Below, piece after piece: positions 33,595 through 42,099 of a stretch of DNA of 64,000 nucleotides. The number at the start of each line of letters is the position of its first letter. Position 1 is the stretch's first letter. Origin of the DNA: Ramlibacter ginsenosidimutans (GTDB lineage Bacteria > Pseudomonadota > Gammaproteobacteria > Burkholderiales > Burkholderiaceae_C); the NCBI RefSeq assembly GCF_016654015.1, contig NZ_JAEPWM010000008.1, positions 1 to 64,000 of the forward strand, written 5' to 3'. The notes under the pieces were generated by a model. The model made no database searches, was not told where the DNA came from, and worked only from the letters and a program-made list of their open reading frames with translations. A program made the translations under genes and the position numbers.

Positions 33595-34994
33595 TGGACG
33601 CGCCACAATTCGCCGACGCCGGCGTGCGCGAGGCCGTCGTCACCCAACTGCTGGCGCGGTTCGGCGCGCGGGCCAGCCGCGCGCAGGCCCTGCGCGAGCA
33701 CCACTCGCACGGCCAGAACGTCACCGACGCCGGGCTCCCCGACGTGGTCGTATTCCCCCACACCACCGAGGAGGTCGCGGAGATCGCGCGCCTGTGCCAC
33801 GACGCACGGATGCCCATGGTGCCGTTCGGCGCCGGCTCCTCGCTGGAGGGCCACGTCGCCGCCGTGCACGGCGGCGTCAGCATCGACCTCACGCAGATGG
33901 CGCAAGTCCTGGAAGTGGACGCGGACGCGCTCGATTGCCGCGTGCAGGCGGGCGTGACCCGCGTGCAGTTGAACAACGCAGTGCGCGGCCAGGGCCTGTT
34001 CTTCCCGATCGACCCGGGCGCCGACGCGACGCTGGGCGGCATGACGGCCACGCGCGCGTCCGGCACCGCCGCCGTGCGCTACGGCACGATGCGCGATGCC
34101 GTGCTCGGACTGACCGTCGTCACGGCGGACGGCCGCGTCGTGCGCACCGGCACGCGCGCACGCAAGACGGCCGCGGGCCTGGACCTCACGCGCCTGTTCG
34201 TCGGCAGCGAAGGGATCCTCGGCTTCATCACCGAGATCCAGTTGCGCCTGTGGGGCTTGCCGGAGACCGTGGAAGCCGCGGTCTGCCAGTTCCCCGACGT
34301 GGCCTCTGCGGTGCAGGTGGTGATCAGCGCCTTGCAGATGGGCGTGCCGCTCGCGCGTATCGAGCTGCTGGACGACGTGCAGATGCAGGCCTGCATCGCC
34401 TATTCCAGACTCGACGAGTTCCGGCCGCTGCCGACGCTCTTCATCGAGTTCCACGGCTCGCCGGCCGCCGTGCGCGAGCAGGTGGAGACGCTGGAGGGCT
34501 TGGCGGCCGACGCGGGCGGCAGCGGCTTCACGTGGGCGGCAAGGCCGGAGGACCGCACCCGCCTGTGGAAGGCGCGGCACGAGGTCACCTGGGCCAACTT
34601 CGCCTTCCGCCCGGGCCACGCGATGATAGGAACGGATGCCTGCGTGCCGATTTCCCGCCTGGCGCAGTGCATCGCCGAAACGGGCGAGGACGTGGCTCGC
34701 AGCGGGCTGGCCGCGCCGCTGGCCGGGCACGTCGGCGACGGCAACTTCCACCTGGGTATCCTGTACGACCCCGCCTCGCCCGGCGAGCGGGCGAAGGCCG
34801 AGGCGCTGGCCGAAGCGGTGGCGCTGCGCGCCATCCGCCTGGGCGGCACCTGCACGGGCGAACACGGCATAGGCCGCCACCGCATCCACCAGCTGGAGGC
34901 GGAACACCCCGAGGGTATCGTGCTGATGCGGGCCCTCAAGCACGCGCTCGATCCGCGCGGCGTGATGAATCCTGGAAAGATGGTGATGGCATGA
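33594..34994 (+). CDS. FAD-linked 2-hydroxyacid oxidase (GlcD/LDHD-like)
   Basis: The 466-residue flavoprotein has the PCMH FAD-binding signature (MPMVPFGAGSSLEGHVAAVH, GADATLGGMTATRASGTAAV, FVGSEGILGFITEIQLRLWG) and the C-terminal cap motifs PLAGHVGDGNFHLGILYDPA and GGTCTGEHGIGRHRIHQLEA. Relatives oxidise glycolate or D-lactate to 2-oxoacids, giving electrons to the respiratory chain or cytochrome c. No GlcE or GlcF partner is present. In this operon it probably oxidises the imported hydroxyacid or a product of it. Confidence 0.87.
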   Translation: MDAPQFADAGVREAVVTQLLARFGARASRAQALREHHSHGQNVTDAGLPDVVVFPHTTEEVAEIARLCHDARMPMVPFGAGSSLEGHVAAVHGGVSIDLTQMAQVLEVDADALDCRVQAGVTRVQLNNAVRGQGLFFPIDPGADATLGGMTATRASGTAAVRYGTMRDAVLGLTVVTADGRVVRTGTRARKTAAGLDLTRLFVGSEGILGFITEIQLRLWGLPETVEAAVCQFPDVASAVQVVISALQMGVPLARIELLDDVQMQACIAYSRLDEFRPLPTLFIEFHGSPAAVREQVETLEGLAADAGGSGFTWAARPEDRTRLWKARHEVTWANFAFRPGHAMIGTDACVPISRLAQCIAETGEDVARSGLAAPLAGHVGDGNFHLGILYDPASPGERAKAEALAEAVALRAIRLGGTCTGEHGIGRHRIHQLEAEHPEGIVLMRALKHALDPRGVMNPGKMVMA

Positions 34995-36004
34995 ACGACA
35001 GGCAAGGACCGGTGCGCTGGGGCTTCATCGGCGCGAGCACGATCGCGCACGAACACATGGTCAACGCGGTCCGCCTCGCCGGGCACGAAGTGGTGGCGAT
35101 CGCCAGCGGCTCCCACGCGCGCGCGGCGCAATTCGCTGCGGAGCACGGCATTCCGTTCGCCACGGATTCGGTGGACGCGCTGCTGGCGCGCCCCGACGTC
35201 GAGGCGGTCTACATCAGCAGCACCAACGACCGCCATTGCGCGCAGGTGCTGGCTGCCGCTGCTGCCGGCAAGCACGTGCTGTGCGAGAAGCCGCTGGCGA
35301 TGGACGTGCCCGATGCGCAGCGAATGGTGGACGCCTGCCGCGCTGCCGGCGTGCTGTTGGGGACCAACCACCACCTGCGCAACGCCGCGACGCATCGCGC
35401 GCTGCGTGACCTGGTGCGCGCCGGTGCCATCGGCAAGCCGCTCTTCGCGCGCGTCCACCACGCCGTGTACCTGCGGCCGCTGGTGCAAGGCTGGCGCATC
35501 CACGATCCCGCAGCCGGCGGCGGCGTGATCCGCGACATCGTCGTGCACGACGTCGACGCGCTGCGCTTCGTGCTGGGCAGCGAGCCGCAGGAAGCCGTGG
35601 CGATGACGCAGAGCGCCTACCTCGCGACCCAAGGCCTGGAAGATGGCGTCATGGCCGTCCTGCGCTTCTCGGACGGACTGCTCGCGCACGTGCACGCGGC
35701 CTACACCACGCGCAACACCGTGACCAGCATCGAGATCCTGGGCGACCAGGGCTCGCTGGTCGCGCGCGACGTCATGACCGTGCAGCCCGTGGGCAGCGTC
35801 ATGCTGCGTGACGCGGACGGCGAGCGCCCGGTGGAACTGGCGCAAGAGAACCTGTACGCGCGGGGCGTCGCGCTGTTCGCAAGCGCGCTACGCGGCCAGG
35901 GCGCGCCTGCTGCGACCGGCGAGGACGGAGTGCGTTCGCTGGCAGCGGCATTGGCCGTCGCCGAATCCGCGCAGACCGGGCAGCGGGTGCGCATCCCGGC
36001 TTAG
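34991..36004 (+). CDS. Gfo/Idh/MocA-family oxidoreductase
   Basis: The 337-residue protein has the N-terminal Rossmann start RWGFIGASTIAHEHMVNAVR, the family motif CEKPLAMDVPDAQRMVDACR with the catalytic Lys, and a C-terminal beta-sheet substrate domain containing AGGGVIRDIVVHDVDALRFV. Members oxidise or reduce sugars, inositol and sugar-acid derivatives with NAD(P). The ATG overlaps the preceding stop by 4 bp. It is the last gene of the IclR-linked operon. The substrate is unknown. Confidence 0.87.
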   Translation: MNDRQGPVRWGFIGASTIAHEHMVNAVRLAGHEVVAIASGSHARAAQFAAEHGIPFATDSVDALLARPDVEAVYISSTNDRHCAQVLAAAAAGKHVLCEKPLAMDVPDAQRMVDACRAAGVLLGTNHHLRNAATHRALRDLVRAGAIGKPLFARVHHAVYLRPLVQGWRIHDPAAGGGVIRDIVVHDVDALRFVLGSEPQEAVAMTQSAYLATQGLEDGVMAVLRFSDGLLAHVHAAYTTRNTVTSIEILGDQGSLVARDVMTVQPVGSVMLRDADGERPVELAQENLYARGVALFASALRGQGAPAATGEDGVRSLAAALAVAESAQTGQRVRIPA

Positions 36005-36271
36005 GGCGCACGGCAAAAAAGGGGTCGCCGCGTCGGTGACGGAGTCACCGTGGCCGCGGAAGCTCCTCAGCAATAAGCCCTTACCGGATGAACCCACCGT
36101 AACTTGCATTGCCGGGTTCCCCCACGCAGACTGACTCTCTGCCCGGGATTGCGACGGCCTTCCGTACTGCCTCCCCCGTGACCGAAATAGTCACGCCAAG
36201 CACATCCGCGGGGTCTTGGCGTTCGGTAGATGCGACCGACATCCGGGTGATCACCGCAGAGGGGGTGTCCC

Positions 36272-37651
36272 ATGCTCATCCGGTTCCTTTGCGCCGCTTG
36301 GGCGGCACTGGTTCTCGCATCATGTGGGGGTGGCAGCGACGGCAGCGGCATGGATCCAACGCTGACGGCTTCACCCATGGACGCGTCGGCTCGCGCGAAG
36401 AGCGGCCCGATGAATGCTTCCCTTCTTGCCGACCCTGTGTCCGTTGTCAACACCACAACCGCCAACGACCAGATATTGCGGGCAGTGGGCGCCACCCAGG
36501 GCGGCGGCTACGTCGTCGCCTGGATCTCGACCGGCCAGCTTCTCTTCATGCAGGCTTATGACAGAGCCGGCGCCAGGACTGGATCCGAACTCCGTATTCC
36601 TCTTGGGATCGACGCCCCCACGCAAGTAGCCAGCCGCATGGCCATCGAGCAGAGTTCGTTGGTCGTGCTACGCGACGGGTCGGTGGTGGTCCTGTACACG
36701 ATCACCCGGGACGTGGCGATGCCGGGTGGTTTCACCTCGACAACCACCGGGGTGTTCTTCCAGATCTTCAGTGCGAACGGCGTGCAGCTCGTGCCGGAGA
36801 CGGAAGTCGTGTCGCAGCCCTATGCCGGGCCCCGTGGCCCTTCCCTCGGCCCTCCGCGGCTCGTCGCGTTGTCGGACGGCGGCTTCGCGGTTGCCTCGGT
36901 CCTCTCACACTACTCCACGGGTTCCCCGAACCGGGCGGACGTGTCCCTGTACTGGTTCAACGGCCAGGGGCAACCCTTGGGGTCCCCGGTAGGGGTTGGA
37001 AGTTTCAACCAGGTGGGTGCTGCCGTGATGCAGGACCTGGTCGCGGACGCGCAGGGCGGGCTGGTCTTGTCCGTCCTCGGCACCGGCGCCACGATCTACA
37101 GCATGCAGTACACGGCGTTCCGCTATGGCCCGGACCACGTCCTCTCCTTGACGGTCGTTGGGCCGCAAAGCCTCCCGGTCCTGCTTCTGCCGCTCGAAGA
37201 TGGCTACGTACTTTTCACGGCGGCGGCTGGCGGAGGTGCCACGATGCAGATGCTCGACACCCAGGGCAACCCGGTCAGTGCAGTCGCGACGGTAGCGTCC
37301 CTTCCGTTTGCAGCTCGTGAGCTGGCCGACGGAAACTTCGTCGTCATCTGGTTCGCCGCCGGCGTCTATACGGCCCAGCTCTTTGCCGATGACGGGACCT
37401 CACTTGGCAAGGCGGTGCCGATCAGCAGCAATGGCACCGCGCCCGCGGTGGCCGCGCTGGCGGCACCGGCCTTCGTGGCCGCCTGGAGCGCAGCTAGCGC
37501 CAGCGGCGATTTCGATGTGTACGTGCAGCGGTTCTCTGAAAAGCTCAGCGCGCACAGGAAGGCCTGCGCGGACAGCGCCAGGGACCAGGGCTTGAAAGGC
37601 AAGCAACGCAAGGCCTTTGTCCATGCTTGCATGGGTTCGCAAGGCGACTGA
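36272..37651 (+). CDS. Exported lipoprotein with C-terminal PsiF-like repeat
   Basis: The 459-residue protein begins MLIRFLCAAWAALVLASCGG G, a lipoprotein signal with lipobox LASC. The large middle part is beta-rich with repeating G-x-V-V-x-W/Y units (GGGYVVAWISTGQLLFMQAY, DGSVVVLYTI, DGNFVVIWFAAGVYTAQLFA, FVAAWSAASASGDFDVYVQR), suggesting a beta-propeller. The last 30 residues (HRKACADSARDQGLKGKQRK AFVHACMG) match the PsiF phosphate-starvation repeat pattern C-x4-A-x4-LKG-x3-KAF-x3-C. That fusion is unusual. Gene is monocistronic, with about 270 bp of non-coding sequence upstream. Confidence 0.7.
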   Translation: MLIRFLCAAWAALVLASCGGGSDGSGMDPTLTASPMDASARAKSGPMNASLLADPVSVVNTTTANDQILRAVGATQGGGYVVAWISTGQLLFMQAYDRAGARTGSELRIPLGIDAPTQVASRMAIEQSSLVVLRDGSVVVLYTITRDVAMPGGFTSTTTGVFFQIFSANGVQLVPETEVVSQPYAGPRGPSLGPPRLVALSDGGFAVASVLSHYSTGSPNRADVSLYWFNGQGQPLGSPVGVGSFNQVGAAVMQDLVADAQGGLVLSVLGTGATIYSMQYTAFRYGPDHVLSLTVVGPQSLPVLLLPLEDGYVLFTAAAGGGATMQMLDTQGNPVSAVATVASLPFAARELADGNFVVIWFAAGVYTAQLFADDGTSLGKAVPISSNGTAPAVAALAAPAFVAAWSAASASGDFDVYVQRFSEKLSAHRKACADSARDQGLKGKQRKAFVHACMGSQGD

Positions 37652-37758
37652 CGCGCAGACGTCATCGTCATGGGCACGCGCGCTCGTCGAGGGTTTGCGA
37701 ATTGGCGATGGGCCCGCGCGGGACAGGACGACCGCCAAGCAGGGGAGCGCCGCCCCGC

Positions 37759-38391
37759 TTACGCCAGCAGCCTCCTGGCTTCCTTCGGATCCAGCCCGTA
37801 CATCTCCGCGAATTCGGCAACGGACTTGCCGCTCGCCTTGAACGCGTTGTGCAGGGCTTCGCGGCGCGCGGCCTTTTGCGCGACGACGGACAGGGCGTCC
37901 TCCAGCATGGAATGGATGCCGTCGTCCGCGGAGGTGAAGCGCTCCCGGTAGGCTTCGCGGCTCAGGCCGGACGCCTCGATCGCGGCTGCCAGTTGCGCGA
38001 CGGCACGCTCGCGCGCGCGCTCGGGGTCCTTGCTGCTGCGGCGCCGGTACAACTCCAGGATGGCGTGATGCACGTGTTCGGGCGCCAGCGGCTCCACTGG
38101 CTTGCCTTGCAGGTCATGGCGGGCGAGTCCGGACGCCACGGCCTCGATGTAGCGCGTGGAGCGGGTGTGCAGCCCGAGGGCCACCTTGAGCTCGCTCGCG
38201 GGCAGTGCGTCCGGATGTGCGGCCACCAGGTCTTCGAAGACGCCGATCTTGAGCGGCAGGAACCGGGCGCCGAACAGCCGCGGGTACAGCTCGAACAGTT
38301 TCTGCAGGAGGGGATGCACGGGGCGCTGCGGCTTGCGTGCGGCGGCACGGCCGCGGGAAGCTGGGGAATCGACGATCGCGTCCTGGGACAT
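37759..38391 (-). CDS. ProQ/FinO-family RNA chaperone
   Basis: The 210-residue protein has a FinO/ProQ domain at residues 25-120 (HPLLQKLFELYPRLFGARFL, PLKIGVFEDLVAAHPDALPA, LKVALGLHTRSTRYIEAVAS). An Arg-rich helix and a C-terminal helical extension with KSVAEFAEMYGLDPKEARRL follow. ProQ-domain proteins bind structured RNAs and mediate sRNA-mRNA pairing. I chose the ATG at 38389-38391. Compared with E. coli ProQ (232 residues) it lacks the Tudor-like C-terminal domain. Confidence 0.8.
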   Translation of the reverse strand: MSQDAIVDSPASRGRAAARKPQRPVHPLLQKLFELYPRLFGARFLPLKIGVFEDLVAAHPDALPASELKVALGLHTRSTRYIEAVASGLARHDLQGKPVEPLAPEHVHHAILELYRRRSSKDPERARERAVAQLAAAIEASGLSREAYRERFTSADDGIHSMLEDALSVVAQKAARREALHNAFKASGKSVAEFAEMYGLDPKEARRLLA

Positions 38392-38606
38392 GGTGATGTT
38401 CTTTGGGGGCGCGCTGTGGAATCGCCTCGCGATGCGCGCGGGATCCACGTGCCGAAGCAGCTCGCGCCTTGTGACTGGAAGTTCGCGCAGCCCGTGCGCG
38501 CCTGCCCACAGTGTATTCGGCCCGCGGCCCCGGGCCCGTGCCAGACGCAGCTCGGGACCGTCGTGACACCGAAGGAGCGGCGATGCAACCTCAGCCGCAG
38601 CGCCGG

Positions 38607-39263
38607 TCAGCGCTTCGACTCTTCGCCGTCCGCCGCCGCGTCCAGGGGCGCCGCGGCAACGGGAAGCTGCCAACCATTTCGGATCGCCAGCACGCGCAGC
38701 GCGAAGCACAGTGCAGCGCCCGCCACCGCCGAGGGAGTCGGAGGCAACTGCAGCATGGCGGCCGTCACGACCACGGCCGCTCCTGCGAGTGCTGCGACGG
38801 CGTAGAGGTCGGCCCGCAGCACCGTGGGAACCTGCGCGAGCAGCACGTCGCGCGCCATGCCGCCGCCGACACCCGTGAGCATCCCCATCAGCGTCGCCAT
38901 CACGGGATTGAGGCCGTGCGCCAGGGCCTTGCCCGCTCCGGTCACCGCGAACAGTGCAAGGCCGGCAGCGTCGAACAGCAGCACCGGGCTCCATTCCCGG
39001 TGAATGCGCGAGGGAAAGTAGAAGGTGAGCAGCCCGGCCAGCAGCGAGACGCCGAGGTAGTGCCAGTCGCTGACGGCGCCGGGCGGCACGGCGCCGATCA
39101 ACAGGTCACGCGTGATTCCGCCGGTGTTCGCAGCCGCGAAGGAGAGCACGAGCACGCCGAACAGGTCCAGCCGGTTCTTCACTCCCGCCATGCCGCCGCT
39201 GAGCGCGAACACGAAGGTGCCGGCCAGGTCCAGCGCGTAGAGGAAGTTGGCCGTCGAGAGCAC
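38607..39263 (-). CDS. TRIC cation channel family protein (UPF0126)
   Basis: The roughly 218-residue protein has seven hydrophobic segments in two related halves, each with a Gly motif: FVFALSGGMAGVKNRLDLFG, AANTGGITRDLLIGAVPPGA and the second GKALAHGLNPVMATLMGMLT then GVGGGMARDVLLAQVP. Bacterial TRIC proteins form trimeric monovalent cation channels. I prefer the GTG at 39261-39263 (LSTANFLYALDLAGT) because residues before it look non-coding; an upstream start at 39308 is open. Confidence 0.85.
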   Translation of the reverse strand: MLSTANFLYALDLAGTFVFALSGGMAGVKNRLDLFGVLVLSFAAANTGGITRDLLIGAVPPGAVSDWHYLGVSLLAGLLTFYFPSRIHREWSPVLLFDAAGLALFAVTGAGKALAHGLNPVMATLMGMLTGVGGGMARDVLLAQVPTVLRADLYAVAALAGAAVVVTAAMLQLPPTPSAVAGAALCFALRVLAIRNGWQLPVAAAPLDAAADGEESKR

Positions 39264-39308
39264 GGACGATTCTAGGCCGGCATGCAGGTCACCCGCACGC
39301 GCCGGCAC

Positions 39309-39716
39309 TCACGCGAGCAGGATGCGCGAGAGCCTGCCGTGGTGGGCCAGCTCGCGCAGCAGCACCACGTCGGCGACACCGCCGCGAGACACGGGCCGGC
39401 CGTGCGCCACTGCATCGTGGGCGCGGGCGAACGCCTGCTCCACCTCTGCGAGCGTGAAGCTCGCCGACGCACCCAGCATGCTTCGCATGCGGCCCGTGGC
39501 GTCGCGGACCTTGAGCTCCAGGCCCTGCAGCAGGCGGCTGGACGGCATGAGCCATTCTTCCGACCGTTCGATGGCGACCTCGATGTCGAGCTCGCGCAGG
39601 CGCTCGCCGGCCCCGGACAGCAGCGCTTCCGCACCGCCATCGAGCCGCGCAAGCACCCGGCCATCGAGCCGCAGTGTGCAGGCATCGTCGGCGACGTCCA
39701 GTTCGAGTTCATGCAT
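39309..39716 (-). CDS. Hypothetical protein, 135 aa
   Basis: The soluble protein begins MHELELDVADDACTLRLDGR and has alternating short beta-like segments (VLARLDGGAEALLSGAGERL, RELDIEVAIERSEEWLMPSS). A helical C-terminal half follows (MLGASASFTLAEVEQAFARA then HDAVAHGRPVSRGGVADVVL). No known catalytic motif, signal peptide or membrane segment. The strong open frame with codon bias like its neighbours supports a real gene. It lies between the TRIC and M20 genes. Confidence 0.6.
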   Translation of the reverse strand: MHELELDVADDACTLRLDGRVLARLDGGAEALLSGAGERLRELDIEVAIERSEEWLMPSSRLLQGLELKVRDATGRMRSMLGASASFTLAEVEQAFARAHDAVAHGRPVSRGGVADVVLLRELAHHGRLSRILLA

Positions 39717-39790
39717 GGATGGGCCTCACGCCCGGGATTGTCAACCAGCGCGGAGGACGGGTGGTTGAGGGTCGCGTGCCGTTGCGCAGC

Positions 39791-40984
39791 TCAGGCCTCG
39801 CCGGCCGCTTCCAGCCGCAGGAATCGCTCCGCCAGCAACACCCAGTACGCGGAGCCTGCCGCTATGTTGCGGTCGTTGAAGTCGTACCCCGGGTTGTGCA
39901 CCATGCACGGGGCGCCCGCATCCGGTCCGTCATTGCCGATCAACACGTAGCTGCCGGGCACGCGCTCCAGCATGAACGCGAAGTCTTCGCTGCCGGTGAG
40001 TGGCGGACCCTGGAGTGTCACGCGTTCCGGGCCGAGCAGCTCCACGGCGACGCTGCGGGCGAATTCGGTCTCGGCTGCCGTGTTCACCAGCACCGCATAG
40101 CCCGGCCGCCACGCGATCTCCGCCTGCACGCCGAAGCTCCTGGCCTGCAGTTCCACCAGCTCGCGGATGCGGGTCTCGAGCAGCTTGCGCGTCTCGCGAT
40201 CGAGCGCGCGCACGCTGAGTTCGAGCGTGGCGCTCGCGGGAATGACGTTGTTCGCCTTGCCCGCGTGCAGTGCGCCGACCGTGACGACGGCGGGCTGCAG
40301 CGGATCGACATTGCGCGACACGACGGTCTGCAGCGCCATCACGATGCTCGCGGCTGCCACCAGCGGATCGACGGCCTTGTGCGGCATCGCGCCGTGGCCA
40401 CCGACGCCGGCGAGGTGGATGGTCGCGTAGTCGCTCGAGGCCATCATCGGGCCTTCGCGCATCACCATGTGGCCCTGCGGAATGCCGGGCATGTTGTGCA
40501 TCGCGAAGATCGCATCGCAGGGATGCCGCTCGAACAGCCCGTCGTCCATCATGCGCAGCGCGCCCCCGCCGCCTTCCTCGGCCGGCTGGAAGATCACGTT
40601 CAGCGTTCCGCTGAAGCGCCCCTCGGACGCCAGGTGCCGGGCTGCCGCCAGCAGCATCGCCGTGTGGCCGTCGTGGCCGCACGCGTGCATCACGCCCGGA
40701 TGGGCGCTGGTCCACTCGCGGCCGCTCGCCTCGTCGATCGGCAGCGCGTCCATGTCGGCGCGAATGCCGAGGCGGCGTTTCCCCTCGCCACGCACCAGCG
40801 TGCCCACGACGCCGGTGCCGCCCAGGCCGCGCTCCACGACAAAGCCCCAGTGCTCCAGTTTCTCCGCGACGAGCGCCGCCGTGCGGTGTTCCTCGAAACC
40901 GAGTTCCGGATGGCGATGGATGTCGCGACGCAGGCGGATGAATTCGCCCGCACGCTCGGCGAGCGCGTCCAGCAGGTAGGTCAT
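39791..40984 (-). CDS. M20-family amidohydrolase (hippurate hydrolase type)
   Basis: The 397-residue metallo-amidohydrolase has the metal-binding motifs HACGHDGHTAMLLAAARHLA, QPAEEGGGGALRMMDDGLFE and GVGGHGAMPHKAVDPLVAAA plus TGSEDFAFMLERVPGSYVLI near the end. Relatives cleave N-acyl amino acids (hippurate, N-acetyl amino acids) or IAA conjugates. It is co-directional with the TctC gene ending 6 bp upstream (40991), so an imported N-acyl carboxylate is a sensible substrate. A LysR gene is divergent from the pair. Confidence 0.87.
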   Translation of the reverse strand: MTYLLDALAERAGEFIRLRRDIHRHPELGFEEHRTAALVAEKLEHWGFVVERGLGGTGVVGTLVRGEGKRRLGIRADMDALPIDEASGREWTSAHPGVMHACGHDGHTAMLLAAARHLASEGRFSGTLNVIFQPAEEGGGGALRMMDDGLFERHPCDAIFAMHNMPGIPQGHMVMREGPMMASSDYATIHLAGVGGHGAMPHKAVDPLVAAASIVMALQTVVSRNVDPLQPAVVTVGALHAGKANNVIPASATLELSVRALDRETRKLLETRIRELVELQARSFGVQAEIAWRPGYAVLVNTAAETEFARSVAVELLGPERVTLQGPPLTGSEDFAFMLERVPGSYVLIGNDGPDAGAPCMVHNPGYDFNDRNIAAGSAYWVLLAERFLRLEAAGEA

Positions 40985-40990
40985 GCGGCG

Positions 40991-41971
40991 TTACTGCGGC
41001 TGCAGGTTGATCGCCTTGGCCAGCGCGCGGTAGCGAGCGGTTTCCGCTTCGAAGTATTTCGTGGCGTCGGCCAGCGACATCGGCGCGGACGGCACCTGCG
41101 TCTGCAACTTCAGCTGGGAGACGACCGAGGGATCCGCCAGCGTCTTGCCAATGGCGGCGTGCAGTCGCTGCACCACCGGCTCGGGGGTGTTCTTCGGCAC
41201 CATGAAGCCCGTCCACGTCTTGTAGTGGAAGTTCTTCAGTTCCTTGCCTTCGCTCACCGTCGGCACGTTCTTCAGCAACTCCGAGCGCTGCCCGCCCAGT
41301 TGCCCGATCACTTTCAGGTAGCCGTGCTGCGCCATGTCGCCCATCGCGGCGCTGTACACCAGCACGGCGAAATCGACCTGCCCGCCGCCGATATCCGCCA
41401 GCAGCGGCGCATTGCCCTTGTACGGCACGTGCGTGACCTGGATGCCCGCGACCTGCTGCATGTTCTCCACGATGAAGTGGTAGAGCGAGCCGACACCGAC
41501 ACTGCCGTAGCTGAGGGGCTTGTCCCTGGACTTGCGCGCCAGGGCGATCAGCTCGTCGACGTTGTTGACGGGCAGGTCCTTGCGCGTGAGGACCACCATC
41601 GTGGCATCGGCAATGGGCGCGACCAGGCGGAAGTCTTCGGCCTTCAGCTTGATGGCGGCGTTCGCCAGCGGCGCAAGGATGACTTCGTTGGGCGAGCCCT
41701 GGAAGACGTAGTAGCCGTCCGCCGGGGCCGCCAGCACCTTCTGCGCGGCAATGGCTCCGCTGGCTCCGCCCAGGTTCTCCACGATGACGGGCTGCCCGAG
41801 TTCCCTGGCGAAGGGCCCGCTGAAGATGCGGGCGATCGCGTCCGACGGGCCGCCGGCCGGGTAGGGCACCATGAGATTGACCGGCTTGGCCGGGTACGTG
41901 TCGGCGCCGGCGCCCACCGCCAGCAGCGATCCGGCCAGCAGGACCAGCGCGCGTCGTGTGATCGGGTTCAT
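40991..41971 (-). CDS. TctC/Bug-family periplasmic substrate-binding protein
   Basis: The 326-residue protein has a signal peptide (MNPITRRALVLLAGSLLAVG AGADTYP). Family motifs are VNLMVPYPAGGPSDAIARIF, ENLGGASGAIAAQKVLAAPA, DGYYVFQGSPNEVILAPL, VTHVPYKGNAPLLADIGGGQ and KNVPTVSEGKEL. It probably captures the substrate of the adjacent M20 amidohydrolase and is under control of the divergent LysR gene at 42100. Confidence 0.92.
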   Translation of the reverse strand: MNPITRRALVLLAGSLLAVGAGADTYPAKPVNLMVPYPAGGPSDAIARIFSGPFARELGQPVIVENLGGASGAIAAQKVLAAPADGYYVFQGSPNEVILAPLANAAIKLKAEDFRLVAPIADATMVVLTRKDLPVNNVDELIALARKSRDKPLSYGSVGVGSLYHFIVENMQQVAGIQVTHVPYKGNAPLLADIGGGQVDFAVLVYSAAMGDMAQHGYLKVIGQLGGQRSELLKNVPTVSEGKELKNFHYKTWTGFMVPKNTPEPVVQRLHAAIGKTLADPSVVSQLKLQTQVPSAPMSLADATKYFEAETARYRALAKAINLQPQ

Positions 41972-42027
41972 GTCTTGTCTCCTGTAGCGCCTGGCGCCGT
42001 GTGATGTAGGCGAATGCTAGGAAACGG

Positions 42028-42049
42028 AATGCATGACGTCCAATGCATT
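42028..42049. promoter_or_regulatory. Candidate LysR operator
   Basis: In the 128-bp divergent gap there are two AATGCAT elements (42028-42034 and 42042-42048) forming the inverted pair TGCAT-N8-ATGCA. This spacing and symmetry fit a LysR-type recognition site (T-N11-A class). It lies about 57 bp from the tctC start and 51 bp from the LysR start. Confidence 0.4.
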
Positions 42050-42099
42050 GTTGTACCTGTTAGCATGAGTTCGATGAATACAGCCGCGGTCTCGGTCCC

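Noticed and set aside
31876..33606. A 576-codon minus-strand frame opposite the TRAP genes, His/Asp/Gln-rich.
   Set aside because: Antisense image of dctQ and dctM; no start signal, no domain.
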